Both the position numbers and the translations under genes were made by a program. The notes beneath the pieces were generated by a model that saw nothing but the letters and a program-made list of their open reading frames with translations, had not been told where the DNA came from and did no database searches. A stretch of 20,573 bases of DNA from Haplomitrium mnioides (lineage: Eukaryota > Marchantiophyta > Haplomitriopsida > Calobryales). The stretch spans positions 1-20,573 of the forward strand of contig JBNGIS010033650.1 of the NCBI GenBank assembly GCA_049999725.1, in the 5' to 3' direction. This document shows positions 8,515 to 17,252 of this stretch, piece by piece; the stretch's first letter is position 1, and each line of letters opens with the position of its first letter.

Positions 8515-9290
8515 TTTCCTCCTCCTGAATACATGCCAAGTTATCCTCATACAACAAAATAGAGTCAGATAATCAAAGGAAATCACAATGCAACATGGCA
8601 TAATCAAGTAGTCTCGGCAATCTCATCAACATATATTAAGACAATGATGAAGTCATTGTTAATGTGTAATAAATAAATATGGTGAAAACCCATAGCTAAC
8701 ATCTCTTCTTCAAATCTCTGATGCCATATTCTGCCAATTTTTAAGTCCATTTATAGATCGCATAATCCAGACTATATATCCAAACTTTTCCATATGCATG
8801 GATTGATGCATAAGAGGGGCTAAAGGCCTACTCTTTGATATGTGCATCGTAGGGACTATAGGTCCACATCCAATACTCTCTCCACTGAGCCTCATAGTGG
8901 TATGGTGTATGTAGAAGTAGATGTATAGCTTTGAGGTTTCCCATTGGATACATGCTCCCCCTGAATATAGTAGATATTCCATGGTAGTTAGCCCTTAGAG
9001 TGCTCTCATATAAATCTCAGCATTCAATATGCCATACATGTATCATGAGGCCATGTCTTAGGAAAAAGCCAACTATGCACTCATATGGAATAGCATCCAT
9101 AACTGGGACATATGTGAGATGAAAGTCTCTCTAAGGTATATGTATATAGCCCATGGCTACAAGGCGTGTCTTATTTCTGACAATGTTGCCTTTAGCATTA
9201 CACTCTTTGACAAATATCCACCGATAACCAATCAAGTGGGTGTCAAGAGGTGTGGGGACTGCCACTATCAATAATACAAGCTTTGTTATC
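8515..9290 (-). pseudogene. copia reverse transcriptase / RNase H relic
   Basis: The reverse transcriptase starts near 9285 with VAVPTPLDTHLIGYRWIF, then VRNKTRLVAMGY, RDFHLTYVPVMDAI and LRHGLMIHV (to about 9040). After a poorly readable stretch it resumes at about 8740 with WHQRFEEEMLAMGF and, near 8618-8660, NNDFIIVLIYVDEIA. The last is the catalytic box, where YVDD has become YVDE, so the second aspartate is lost. About 50 bases on, LLYEDNLACIQE (about 8521-8565) is the Asp-containing strand of copia RNase H; the segment between is largely deleted. There are several in-frame stops. An open frame at 8710-8982 in a different phase is a shadow of this region. No protein can be made. Confidence 0.82.
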
Positions 9291-9399
9291 CCCAAAAGAA
9301 AAGATCTGAGAACTGTAATTGATGAAGTGGTAATTTTGGCAATTTCATATCACTTATAATATGATAACTCAAATACTGAATGCAGATCTATTCTCAGTA

Positions 9400-9545
9400 G
9401 GAGGTTTGCCACCTCTATTTCCTCTTACATGAGGATGGCCATAATCATTTCGGCCTTTGCCCCTCCCCTTGAAAGCTTGTTCTCTGCTTGCAATGGGAAA
9501 TCTTTCCTTTTTGGAAGCTTATCTTCCATTGGTATAAGTGGCTCT
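9400..9545 (-). pseudogene. copia gag C-terminal fragment
   Basis: The minus strand reads IASREQAFKGRGKGRNDYGH, followed by a glycine/arginine-rich VRGNRGGKPP. Basic GRG-rich tracts of this kind lie around the nucleic-acid-binding end of plant copia gag. It stops about 110 bp before the reverse transcriptase begins, so protease and integrase are missing by deletion. A possible earlier gag piece (KKQAKKLHNNQRKENKEAN) lies near 9950-10010. Identification is moderate because basic tracts are not very specific. Confidence 0.5.
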
Positions 9546-9559
9546 TCTATAGAAAAAAA

Positions 9560-11470
9560 TACCTTTATTATGTGCAAATAGAGAGAAATAAGTTGCAATA
9601 GGTTGGGATATGAGCAAAATGCATATTCAGATGCTTAGTACAAGCAATTTGTCTCATCCCATATTATAGATCTGGTATAGGCTTGGCTAGCATTCTCCCT
9701 CTCAATATAGGGTATGTTGTAAATCAGAGAATCATTTTCTCCAGTCAAACCTAGTATTCATCTTCAGGGTGTCAATGATTGGAAATTCAAATCTCTATTA
9801 AATTCATGATCACCAAATTCAGATTTACAAGGGTGCATATTGCATTTTCAAATAAGAAAGAAGATCAATGAGATTGATTATCTATCATTCATACATGATC
9901 ACCTTTATGAATGCATTGAATTGAATTTTAGTGAATAACATAGAGTGAAAAATGTTGGCTTCCTTGTTTTCTTTACGCTGATTGTTGTGTAATTTCTTGG
10001 CTTGCTTCTTGACATGTCTACTTTTCTTTCATGCATTGCAAATTCAATATTGTTGATTTGATTTTATTCTTGTTTAATCTGACGATAATAATTAAGTGCA
10101 GATGAAAGCTGAGTAGAGAAGCAAGAAGAGAAAGAGTATGTCTTATCATACAATCCTACACTTTTGTCAAGGATATCGACAATTTCTTTCAATTATGTGC
10201 TATAAAGTGTGCACAAAACTACACAACAAATCAAGGAAAGAAAAATATTATTATGAATAGTTGGCATGTATTGAAGCCTCTAAAGCACTATGTTTCTTGT
10301 TACTTATCTGTTTACTTCAAGATTTTTAATATCGAATGTGAATATAAGTTTGACTGAATGTAGTATATATAGATAGTTGAAAAAAGATTCGACATGATAA
10401 AGAATATATGGCTGAAAAAAAAAAAGAATTTTGGGGCATATGGTTGCTGTTATTCAACAAGTGTGCCACGTAATACTCAATTTTGGTGGAGATTTTATAA
10501 AACCATAGAAGTGAATTATATGTATTAGGCCACTGGAGTCTAATTCAAATGTTTTCCCATAGGGGTTTATCACTTGGTAAATATATAAGCATAGTTGTAT
10601 TTTCACAAAGAAATATGACTCTTTGATAAATTACATCAACGTTATAGTTCCATTAGCACACAAAATCTAGTGAGATGGCTATAGGCCTTTAAAAACAAAT
10701 CTGGTGATTGGGCTTTAGGCCTTTAAAAAAATTTCTGACAACCTTGTTTTTTCATATGATGCTTCTTCAATCTTCATCTTGCAAATGAATCTTCAAATAG
10801 AGATAGAACCTCTTATAGACCATATAATTGTCATATAATGTTGCATCCTGAGTGTTGTTGATGAAGCATTCACTTACATACTACAAATATTTGTCATGAA
10901 GCTCAATAACCATTAGAACAAACACTCTCTCAAAGCCGGCATTAGAACAAACACTCTCTCAAAGCCGGCAGGACCATAGTGTTGATATAATACTAAAAGG
11001 ATTCTTTGTATCTTTAGTAAAGTTGTTGATTAATAGCTTGTGTAGGAAAAATGACTTCTAGTTATAAATGGCATCTTACAATTCATACAAACTGCAACAA
11101 TGAGATGATGCTACCACCATAATCCACACTCCTAAATACAAGGATGGTGGCTATGGCACTCAATAGATCAATAACTCCCCATAATAAGCAAATATAGTGC
11201 AAGCTAACAAGCTTGCAATAAATCTAAAAGACATTATCAGTATTTTTGCAGCTTGTAGATGAACATATCCCAAGCTTCTAACAATGCATTGTCGTCACTC
11301 AGTCGTTTGGCTGGAGTATTAGGAGAGGCAATGTGAAATCGGGGGCTATTTGCTGTTGCAACGCTGTACTCAAAGCTTGCAAACCCATTATGAGAATTGC
11401 AAGCTTAGTTGCTAGATTGTCCACCACACCGCTGGTGAATGTTCCTTTCCTCTTGCTTTCCAGATGTTAG
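9560..11470. other. unassigned AT-rich interior of copia-3
   Basis: About 1.9 kb shows no recognisable protein apart from the possible gag scrap near 9950-10010. On the minus strand there is a TATA-like CTATCTATATATACTAC near 10360-10376, followed by non-coding sequence, which could be a promoter carried along with the captured gene. The phrase TAGGCCTTTAAAAA occurs twice within about 40 bp near 10683-10730. A perfect 29-bp duplication lies at 10911-10968. Confidence 0.45.
10911..10968. repeat. perfect 29-bp tandem duplication
   Basis: The unit CATTAGAACAAACACTCTCT plus CAAAGCCGG occurs at 10911-10939 and again at 10940-10968 with no difference. Since the rest of the element has diverged, this duplication must be recent. 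Confidence 0.95.
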
Positions 11471-11471
11471 T

Positions 11472-12300
11472 TCAAAGCCATTGTTGAATACAGTCTGAGT
11501 GATACTCGTGACGACAGGGAAGTGTCAACATACTCTCTCCCTCCTCATATTCATGTCGACATATAACATATTGCTCAGTGGCATGATTGTCATCCTACTT
11601 GTGAATAAACGTTTATGTACGCTCTGATATTGCATCGCTCGAGCCATAGCCAAATCAACATCCACGCTGTTGAACATACGAGCAAGGAAGCACCCCTGAA
11701 ACACGCTCGAAGCTTGGCAAAAGCACTTCGACGCTTTAGTTTGTCCTCTAAATTTGGGTATTCAATTCAAGATATACCATCTCTTCAACGCTCTCGAATT
11801 CCAATGAGAAACAATTTGACTGGTCAAGAGTTTTGAAAGAAGTCCATCCATGGAACCCATGGCTAACGGTGACGAGAGGTAAATGTTGTTGCTTTCTTCT
11901 CTTCAGCAGATTTCTTTGATATCTTTTGTTCTCTTCGATCTGGTCTGATATATCAAAGAGGCAGTTGACTTCATCGATCAAAGCCTTGTTGTATCTAAGT
12001 TGGCCATATATGCTCATACAACAGTAAGCAATTACTGCAAAAAAATTGCTCGCTTTCCTTATACGTTCCAAATCTATTTCATCGTAACACTACTCAACAC
12101 AACCCTGCACATCATTTCCTTGTTGGGCCACCACCGAACCCACATCTTCAGCGTATTCTTTTGAATTTCTCTACAAATAAAACTGCAATGTCTCTGCATG
12201 GGCTTCAATGGAAGCACTTTCATTGTCTTCTTGTTCTTCATCTCCACATAGACTATACAATTCATATTCCAAAGCGAGTTTCTCATAGCCACTGTTGATT
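11472..12300 (-). pseudogene. captured RING-H2 E3 ubiquitin ligase fragment (BIG BROTHER-like)
   Basis: RING-H2 proteins of this kind bind an E2 enzyme and pass ubiquitin to a substrate. One minus-strand frame from about 12290 to a TGA at 11472-11474, broken by several stops, reads as a single protein. An acidic N-terminal part (DEEQEDNESASIEAHAE, about 12190-12240) is followed by a long uninterrupted segment (11748-12071). This ends in VEEMVYLELN, similar in pattern to the YEELLxLG segment before the RING in BIG BROTHER-type proteins, and a worn VLLPSFE. Next comes the RING start: Y-V-I-C, 14 residues, C-R-H, E-Y-H, S-D-C, then IQQWL. Spacing of zinc ligands 2 to 6 is exact for RING-H2. Ligand 1 is Tyr instead of Cys, and ligands 7 and 8 are lost because the frame stops after QWL. 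It lies inside an LTR element, on the element's coding strand. Confidence 0.68.
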
Positions 12301-12315
12301 CAGAGTGCTCCACAT

Positions 12316-12800
12316 CTGTGAGCTTATCTCCAATCGTATTATTTGGATCATATGAATCTGGTAGTATTTCGAACAGTTCTGAAGTCCAAATTACGTCATC
12401 AAAGCAAACAATCTCCCCTGTCTCCAGAACAGAGTAGTGCCATAATTTGATTGAGCGAAAGAGGATGATTTCTTCACAATAGAGTCTTTAGATTCCTTTT
12501 CTTCACCATAGTCGTGACGCCAAGCAACCCTAAACCATTGTGACGATTTGAGCTACACAAGAGTTTGATCATTGATGCATCAAAAGCAGGTTGGTGGGTG
12601 GCTTTGTTTGAACCCACATTGAATTTTTCAATGGTGTCAATCAATCCATCAGCCTGGTGTGCAACATTAACAGCCTTCTCATCCTTCTTTGCCGCTGTTT
12701 TTTGTCAATAACAACAGGCTGCCAATTCTGCATCAATGGCCCGATCCCAAGCCAACAATTCCTATTATGCTCTTCTTCAAAAATAATCCATAGTAATGTT
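12316..12800 (-). pseudogene. coding-like sequence upstream of the RING fragment, unidentified
   Basis: The minus strand shows protein-like stretches in different frames: KKDEKAVNVAHQADGLIDTI near 12630-12690, WRHDYGEEKESKDS near 12480-12525, and ETGEIVCFDDVIWTSELFEI near 12365-12425, followed by PDSYDPNNTIGDKL. I do not recognise them. They may be the N-terminal part of the same captured gene, with frameshifts, or of copia gag. The first lies some 150 bp inside the 5' LTR, where gag would normally begin, but it does not look like gag. Confidence 0.4.
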
Positions 12801-12859
12801 GGAATCCAATGAACCAAACAAATTTTTAAAATAATAATAGAGCAAAAGTGTTGATAATG

Positions 12860-13046
12860 TGTTAGAAAAGGAGATGCATTCCAATGACAATCAAGGTATT
12901 TGCTCCTACATCCATCTCTCATCTTCTCTCTAACTCCTCTCATCTCATATTCTTATTATCTCATATATGTTACCTCACATCTCTAAGTATAGATTAGGTT
13001 AAATGTTTCTAGTACTAGTCCTACTTGTACTAACCATACTTTAATA
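12860..13046 (-). repeat. 5' LTR of copia-3
   Basis: 187 bp. On the plus strand it runs from TGTTAGAAAAGGAGATGC to CATACTTTAATA. It is 11 bp shorter than the other LTR because of a 10-bp and a 1-bp indel. The final CA of the other LTR is TA here, a single transition. Confidence 0.93.
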
Positions 13047-13051
13047 GCTAG
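13047..13051. repeat. target-site duplication GCTAG, right
   Basis: This matches 7848-7852 exactly and joins copy B of the unknown relic: TTGATATTTGAACG follows here, while copy A has TTGATGCTTGAACA at the corresponding place. Confidence 0.9.
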
Positions 13052-13080
13052 TTGATATTTGAACGTTTTGTCACCTTGGA
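13052..13080 (-). pseudogene. copy B of the unknown relic, N-terminal scrap
   Basis: The minus strand reads GDKTFKYQ, matching GDKMFKHQ at the start of copy A near 3677-3700. The homology continues on the plus strand into AGAAAACAAGT, which is also found next to copy A. Confidence 0.55.
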
Positions 13081-13189
13081 AGAAAACAAGTTGGAATCAT
13101 AAACAAAAAAAACACTTTGTAAGAATTGAAAAGAAATTATAAAATCTATACAATTGGACTCCCTAAAGATCTACAAACATAGACTACAA

Positions 13190-13508
13190 GGAGAGTGTGT
13201 AGAGATGCACATCCAAGAGTCTAAGCGAGTATGGACTCTCTTGTAGACTGAGCGAGCAGAAACTCTTTAGTCAAGGCTCGCAAAGAATAGAGCAATACTT
13301 GCGTGGAAAAACTACTTGTAGTCCATGCGTGCAAGGACTTTTGTGTCCAAGTGCGTATGGACTCTTGTGTCAAAGCGCACCTAGACTAAACCAATCCATA
13401 TGCATAAGGACTACAAGGAGTCTATGTACACATAGACTAATAAAAGTGGAAGTGTGCGGGAACTACAAAGAGTCTATGCGCACATGGACTACAAACATTC
13501 CATGCTCA
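13190..13508. repeat. degenerate 26-bp tandem array with palindromic core (array 3)
   Basis: The same motif as array 1 recurs, for example AGTCTATGCGCACATGGACT at 13471-13490 and AGTCCATGCGTGCAAGGACT near 13320. The 26-bp step is clearest at 13395-13500. It lies at the same relative position beyond the unknown relic as array 1 does, so relic and array form one repeat unit. A short open frame at 13299-13604 is only a reading through this array. Confidence 0.8.
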
Positions 13509-13511
13509 ATT

Positions 13512-13727
13512 TGTCAAAATTACACTCTGCTCAACTCACAAAATCACATACACAACGACGGAGAAATTCTCTATATTCACAGATGGCTTGAATGGCCTCA
13601 ATAATGCAACATGGGAGGAGTGCTTGTGCGCATCTCTATATCAGCCTCATATAACCTTACCTAACCCTAACTAAGACTAGGAGGGTTGTGAGATCAGTGT
13701 GGCAACCAATCTGAGCTCAATATTTCA
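13512..13727 (-). repeat. probable 3' LTR of copia-2, ends tentative
   Basis: On the minus strand the purine tract is followed by CATTGAAATATTGAGCTC. A common copia LTR opening is TGTTGAAATATTGAGCTC, so the first TG may have changed to CA and the true start may be 13730. The far end is guessed from TTTTGACA at 13512. There is no second LTR to compare. Confidence 0.5.
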
Positions 13728-13730
13728 ATG

Positions 13731-13740
13731 CTCCCCCTCG
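13731..13740 (-). other. polypurine tract of copia-2
   Basis: Minus-strand CGAGGGGGAG lies after the RNase H region, at the usual position before a copia 3' LTR. Confidence 0.8.
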
Positions 13741-13769
13741 AGCTCAACGCATATACACCAAGTTGCTTT

Positions 13770-14655
13770 ATGAATTTCTACAATTTCTTTGCTCCCAATG
13801 CCTTTGTAAAGATATCAACCAACTACTCCTCAGTGTTGATATACTACAAGGCAATCAATGTGGCCAATTTCTTCTCTCTTACAAAATGGTAATGCACTTC
13901 AATGTGCGTTGAACGTGCATGAAAAATTGGATTGTTAGCCAACTGAATACTACTAATGTTGTCACAGTGAACCTTCACTGGTCCTGCTACTCTGACATCC
14001 AAATCTTGCAAAAACTTCAACAACCGAATTGCCTCACAGGTGACCATGGCTGCCCCCTTGTATTCAGCCTTCGTACTTGATAGTGCATTTGTAGGTTGCT
14101 TCTTACTGCTCCAAGCTATTCCAGCACAACCAAATGAAAACACAAAACCACTTGTGGACTTTTGATCACTTGCACTTCCTGTCCAATCTGCATATGTAAA
14201 ACTAGCAAGCTGAAATTTGTTGTTGCTGTCATAAAACAGCCCATACTGAAGTGTAGATTTTACATAAGAGAAGAATTTGACGCACTGTATCCAAATATGA
14301 CTTCCTTGAAACTTGCATAAACTAACCTACCAGACCTACAGCATAGCTCAGATCTGGTCTGGTGATGGTGATGTAGATCAGGCTGCCTACCATCTGCCTG
14401 AACCCAATTGGATCTTCAATTAGTTCCCCTTCATGATCGATCAGCTTGGTATTCTAACTAAGGGGGTTGCTGTCATAATGCAACCTATCATGCCATATCT
14501 GGATAGCATATCTTAGGCCTATTGCCTCTATATCAGCCATATAATCTTCTCTGTTTTCATCAACTCAATGTCGAGATAATGTCTTAGTTGACCAAGATCC
14601 TTCATATCGAATTTCGGTTGCAGCAGCTTTTTAACTTCAGCAATATTTTGCTCTC
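13770..14655 (-). pseudogene. copia reverse transcriptase C-terminus and RNase H relic
   Basis: The reverse transcriptase part reads AEVKKLLQPKFDMKDLGQL (about 14570-14625) and GSLIYITITRPDLSYAVGL near 14315-14370, the conserved segments after the catalytic box. The YVDD box itself is not recognisable. RNase H is the best part, open from about 14213 to 13844: TYADWTGSASDQKSTSGF, then ALSSTKAEYKGA, VHCDNISSIQLANNPIFHA and THIEVHYHFVREK. These include the metal-binding Asp and Glu strands of copia RNase H. After a TAG at 13844 the frame continues with DIFTKALGAKK near 13788-13818. Several stops and shifts make it non-functional. Confidence 0.88.
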
Positions 14656-14772
14656 TTCTCTCTATTTTCTTATAAATAGCACAACATCATGCTTGTACTA
14701 CTATATGCATGATGGGATGCAAACGCTCCCTTGTGTATCAATCTGTCCACATGGTACTTCACCCTATCACTT

Positions 14773-16110
14773 CTACGCAAAGGTATGCTTTGCACCTACT
14801 GCTCCACTTTGTTTCTGACTTGATGTTGAAGCTGAGAGTAGTCTTAGCTCTTCATTATCATTTCTAGATTCATCATTGCCTCCTTCTCCTTGATACATTT
14901 CAGGTTGAGAGCTAGTTGAAGTATACTGCTCCAAATTTATGCACAGTCTTCCTTGCCATGTACTAGTGTTGCTGCTACTACTGCTACCTTCACCTTGTGG
15001 ACCACTCACCATTTGAATTTGCTGACTTGGTTCTAACACAATCTGCTTTCCATTTGTATCACCTATGTCATCAATAGTTTTTTGACCATACCATGTACTT
15101 AGCTTATCGAATATCATGTCTCTACTCACCTTCAACATGTGTGTACCTCTTTTGCTCATTTGAGTGCCCAATAAATACACACTTCTCCGCTTTTGGGTCT
15201 AATTTGTTGTGTGGCTTTGCTAGTATATGTACATATGCAATACATCCAAACTCTTTCAGATGTGAGATGTATGGAAGTCTACTTGTGAATTTTTCTTCTT
15301 GCATCATTTTATGAACCGCCACTATAGGAGTGCGGCTCATAATGTAGGATGTAGTGGACATTGCTTTTGCCCAATAGTAATGAGGCATAATCTTCTCATT
15401 TACCAATGCACTGCCACCTCTGCTATGTGTCAATTATTCCTTTTAGCAACCTCATTCTAGTGAGTTGTATATCTGTAGGGTTGTTGTCTTTTAATCCTTT
15501 CTTTTTGCAGATAGGTGTAGAACTATGTGGAGATATATTCTCCCTAGTCAAACTTTTCACTCTTCTACTTCATGAAATAGATCTAGATCTTCCTTGAGTA
15601 GTCATTGATAAAGCTGACATAGTATGTAGCTGACACCCTCTAATAGATCATGCTTTTGTTAGACCCTATACATCTGAATGTATCACCTCAAGTAACTTAC
15701 TTGTTGTATATGCATCATGAAGAAACGTTTGCAATGCCTGCTTACCAAATTGGAAGGCTTCACATACTTTCTGCATCCCTTCTACTTTGAACTTGGGCAG
15801 CCCACTGACTACCCTTGAGCTCTACATACTTCTCAATCATTGTACATTAATATGATAAGTATGCTTTTGCCATGTTTCTATGTCTAACACTACCTTTATA
15901 CTGTGTACAAAAATTGCTTCTATTATTTCAAGCATGCTTATATCCAATGCGAACATTCTGTCGCTTCTACTTCCTTTTGTGATCAGGTCACAATTATTTC
16001 TCCAATCCTTGATAAATACCCTAGTGGGATTAAATTGAATCTACATGTTCTGCTCTACACACTATTCAATTGAGATCTAGTTTTTAAGAATCATTGGGAC
16101 ATGCATAACA
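14773..16110 (-). pseudogene. copia integrase relic with GAG-pre-integrase and linker
   Basis: Integrase joins element DNA into the host genome. From about 15790 the minus strand reads CEAFQFGKQALQTFLHDAYT, then KLLEVIHSDV (the GAG-pre-integrase end and first catalytic Asp), then INDYSRKI and a broken GEYIST. Next come YLQKERIKRQQPYRYTTH and AEVA (about 15430-15530). The open frame 15122-15433 follows: NEKIMPHYYWAKAMSTTSYI, SHLKEFGCIAYVHI and LDPKAEKCVFIGHSNEQKR. A frameshift joins this to 14773-15180, with LKVSRDMIFDKLSTWYG and a serine-rich linker that leads to reverse transcriptase in intact elements. The third catalytic residue region (YTTH then stop, NEVAKRN) is interrupted. It is clearly dead. 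Confidence 0.88.
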
Positions 16111-16153
16111 TCATAGAGTCACTGTGTCTTTCCATTCTCCAATACTAAACAGC

Positions 16154-16240
16154 CGCTACTTTGAACTAGAAACTGCTACAAGGTTCATGTTTCATTTTTT
16201 GCTCTCGAAAACCAATTTTGAAATTTTAGCATCTAAAATC
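16154..16240 (+). repeat. dispersed repeat R, copy 2
   Basis: This is the counterpart of 2959-3045 on the same strand, sharing GCTACTTTGAACTA, ACTGCTAC, ATGTTTCATTT and CTCTCGAAAA or CTCAAGAAAA. It starts about 45 bp beyond the edge of copia-2. Confidence 0.65.
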
Positions 16241-16744
16241 ATGATTCTAACGCTAATAATGCTCATTTACAAAAAATATATAATTATATATATCAAAATT
16301 GCTTGATTCAAGTTCATAATGTATTGAAAACAAATCTTCTTATGAGAATATTATCAAATTTGCTTTCATAATTTCTGCTTTAAAAAAATGAGCATCACTA
16401 AACAAAAAAAATACAAAATTTAAGCCACATTTGATGTTAAATATTTTCAAAACTAACCATGATATAAGTAATTTCAAAAATTGATGAAAACAATCAAAAT
16501 TTTTTAGAAACAAATTAAATCAAAAAAATGCTTAAGCGTGAAAAAAATTTAAATCGTAGTCTTAAGGCTTATACACATAGAGATTGTTCAAGCAACTTTG
16601 CACTTGGAATGCTATAGCCCAAACACGGGTGGAATGTTGAGGTTGTCACGTGTAGGAACTTGTAGCTAGATCCCAAATGTTTAGGTAGAAGAAGATTGTC
16701 GAAGCGAATTGTGAAAAGATTGATAAAGCCAAGGTGTGCTTGGA
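16241..16744. other. AT-rich spacer, nothing recognised
   Basis: This stretch is very AT-rich (runs such as AATATATAATTATATATAT near 16272). I see no gene and no LTR ends. Confidence 0.5.
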
Positions 16745-16885
16745 AAATTAAAGCCAATATGAGCTTGAGCAACTAAAGTCCATGGGCGCATGGACGACCT
16801 AAAGCCCATACGAGCTTGAACAACTAAAATCAATGCGCGCATGGACAACTAAAGCCCATACAAACACGGACTATCAAGCAATTGG
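16745..16885. repeat. short palindrome-cored array of about 25 bp units (array 4)
   Basis: At least four units occur, including GTCCATGGGCGCATGGAC at 16778-16795 and CAATGCGCGCATGGAC near 16830, separated by ACTAAAGCCCATAC-type spacers. The core is the same as in arrays 1 to 3. Confidence 0.7.
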
Positions 16886-17059
16886 ACGTAGAGACCTTCC
16901 ATGCAATCATAGACCTTGTTGCTAATTTGAATGAAAACAATATGTTTTGTTCAAAAATAATTTTGCGAAAGAAGTTGAATCATGAAGAAAATACTTAAAT
17001 TGGATTTGGAATACAACAAGTAAATAGACAAATCAAATAATATTTTGTGAGAAAAATAC
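16886..17059. other. AT-rich stretch, possible 3' flank of the coding fragment at 17088-17252
   Basis: No structure is visible other than its position downstream of a minus-strand coding end and poly(A) signal. Confidence 0.4.
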
Positions 17060-17065
17060 TTTATT
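17060..17065 (-). terminator. possible poly(A) signal AATAAA
   Basis: Minus-strand AATAAA lies 23 bases after the stop codon of the coding fragment at 17088-17252, in AT-rich sequence. It could end that gene's transcript. Confidence 0.4.
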
Positions 17066-17087
17066 ATGTAACAAAATAACATCAGTC

Positions 17088-17252
17088 TCAAGCTGCAGCC
17101 CTATATTCTTTAAGAGGAACAATCTCATCTAAATCTAAAGCCTAAAAAGGTTCAGCATCTGTAGCTGCAAGAGAGTCCTGTCGAGACTTTCCAGTCGTGG
17201 AAATCGCAATAGAATCCCCAAAAGCACCTGTAGTACCGGGAGGAACATGCTT
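17088..17252 (-). pseudogene. C-terminal coding fragment of an unidentified gene, interrupted by a LINE
   Basis: The minus strand reads KHVPPGTTGAFGDSIAISTT, then KSRQDSLAATDAEPF, a TAG at 17142-17144, then ALDLDEIVPLKEYRAAA and a TGA at 17088-17090. The composition and the ending look like a genuine protein C-terminus, and a poly(A) signal follows. I do not recognise it; it could be a host gene or another mobile element. The LINE tail begins directly at its 5' side, so the rest would lie beyond the LINE, outside the window. The in-frame TAG suggests it is no longer functional. Confidence 0.45.

Larger units (their letters stand above)
7853..13046 (-). mobile_element. copia LTR retrotransposon with captured gene fragment (copia-3)
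   Basis: The element is 5,194 bp on the minus strand. It has two LTRs (about 90 percent identical by hand, with one 10-bp and one 1-bp indel), a polypurine tract, and 5-bp target duplications. Reading from its 5' end (high coordinates) it has the 5' LTR, about 1.4 kb of coding-like sequence ending in a RING-H2 fragment, about 1.9 kb of unassigned AT-rich sequence, a short gag C-terminal piece, a decayed reverse transcriptase, a fragment of RNase H, and the 3' LTR. Protease and integrase are not found, so it needed helper proteins to move. The host site is copy B of the unknown relic. Copy A at about 3665-3700 shows that site uninterrupted. Confidence 0.9.
13512..16110 (-). mobile_element. Ty1/copia retrotransposon, 5'-truncated and decayed (copia-2)
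   Basis: Reading the minus strand from 16110 downwards gives the end of gag-protease, integrase, the serine-rich linker, part of reverse transcriptase, RNase H, a polypurine tract and a probable LTR. Domain order is that of Ty1/copia. Most of the reverse transcriptase N-terminal half is missing at about 14790. No 5' LTR is seen, so the element is truncated near 16110. There are many stops and several frameshifts. Confidence 0.88.

Noticed and set aside
8710-8982. 90-codon minus-strand open frame as a gene
   Set aside because: It overlaps the reverse transcriptase relic in another phase and has no recognisable domain; the RT motifs KSL and WHQRFEEEML are in the competing frame.
9260-9300. A possible copia protease active site (CIIDSGSPHT) on the minus strand near 9280
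   Set aside because: It looks like the DSG box, but the other frame of the same bases gives VAVPTPLDTHLIGYRW, the standard start of copia reverse transcriptase, in frame with what follows. The DSG reading is most likely chance.
12841-12859. Primer-binding site next to the copia-3 5' LTR
   Set aside because: The minus strand reads CATTATCAACACTTTTGC there. Only a TATCA core resembles the initiator-methionine tRNA site usual for copia, which is too little to call.
13299-13604. 101-codon plus-strand open frame
   Set aside because: It reads through a 26-bp array, and 26 is not a multiple of three, so the frame has no repeating protein logic; it looks like chance.
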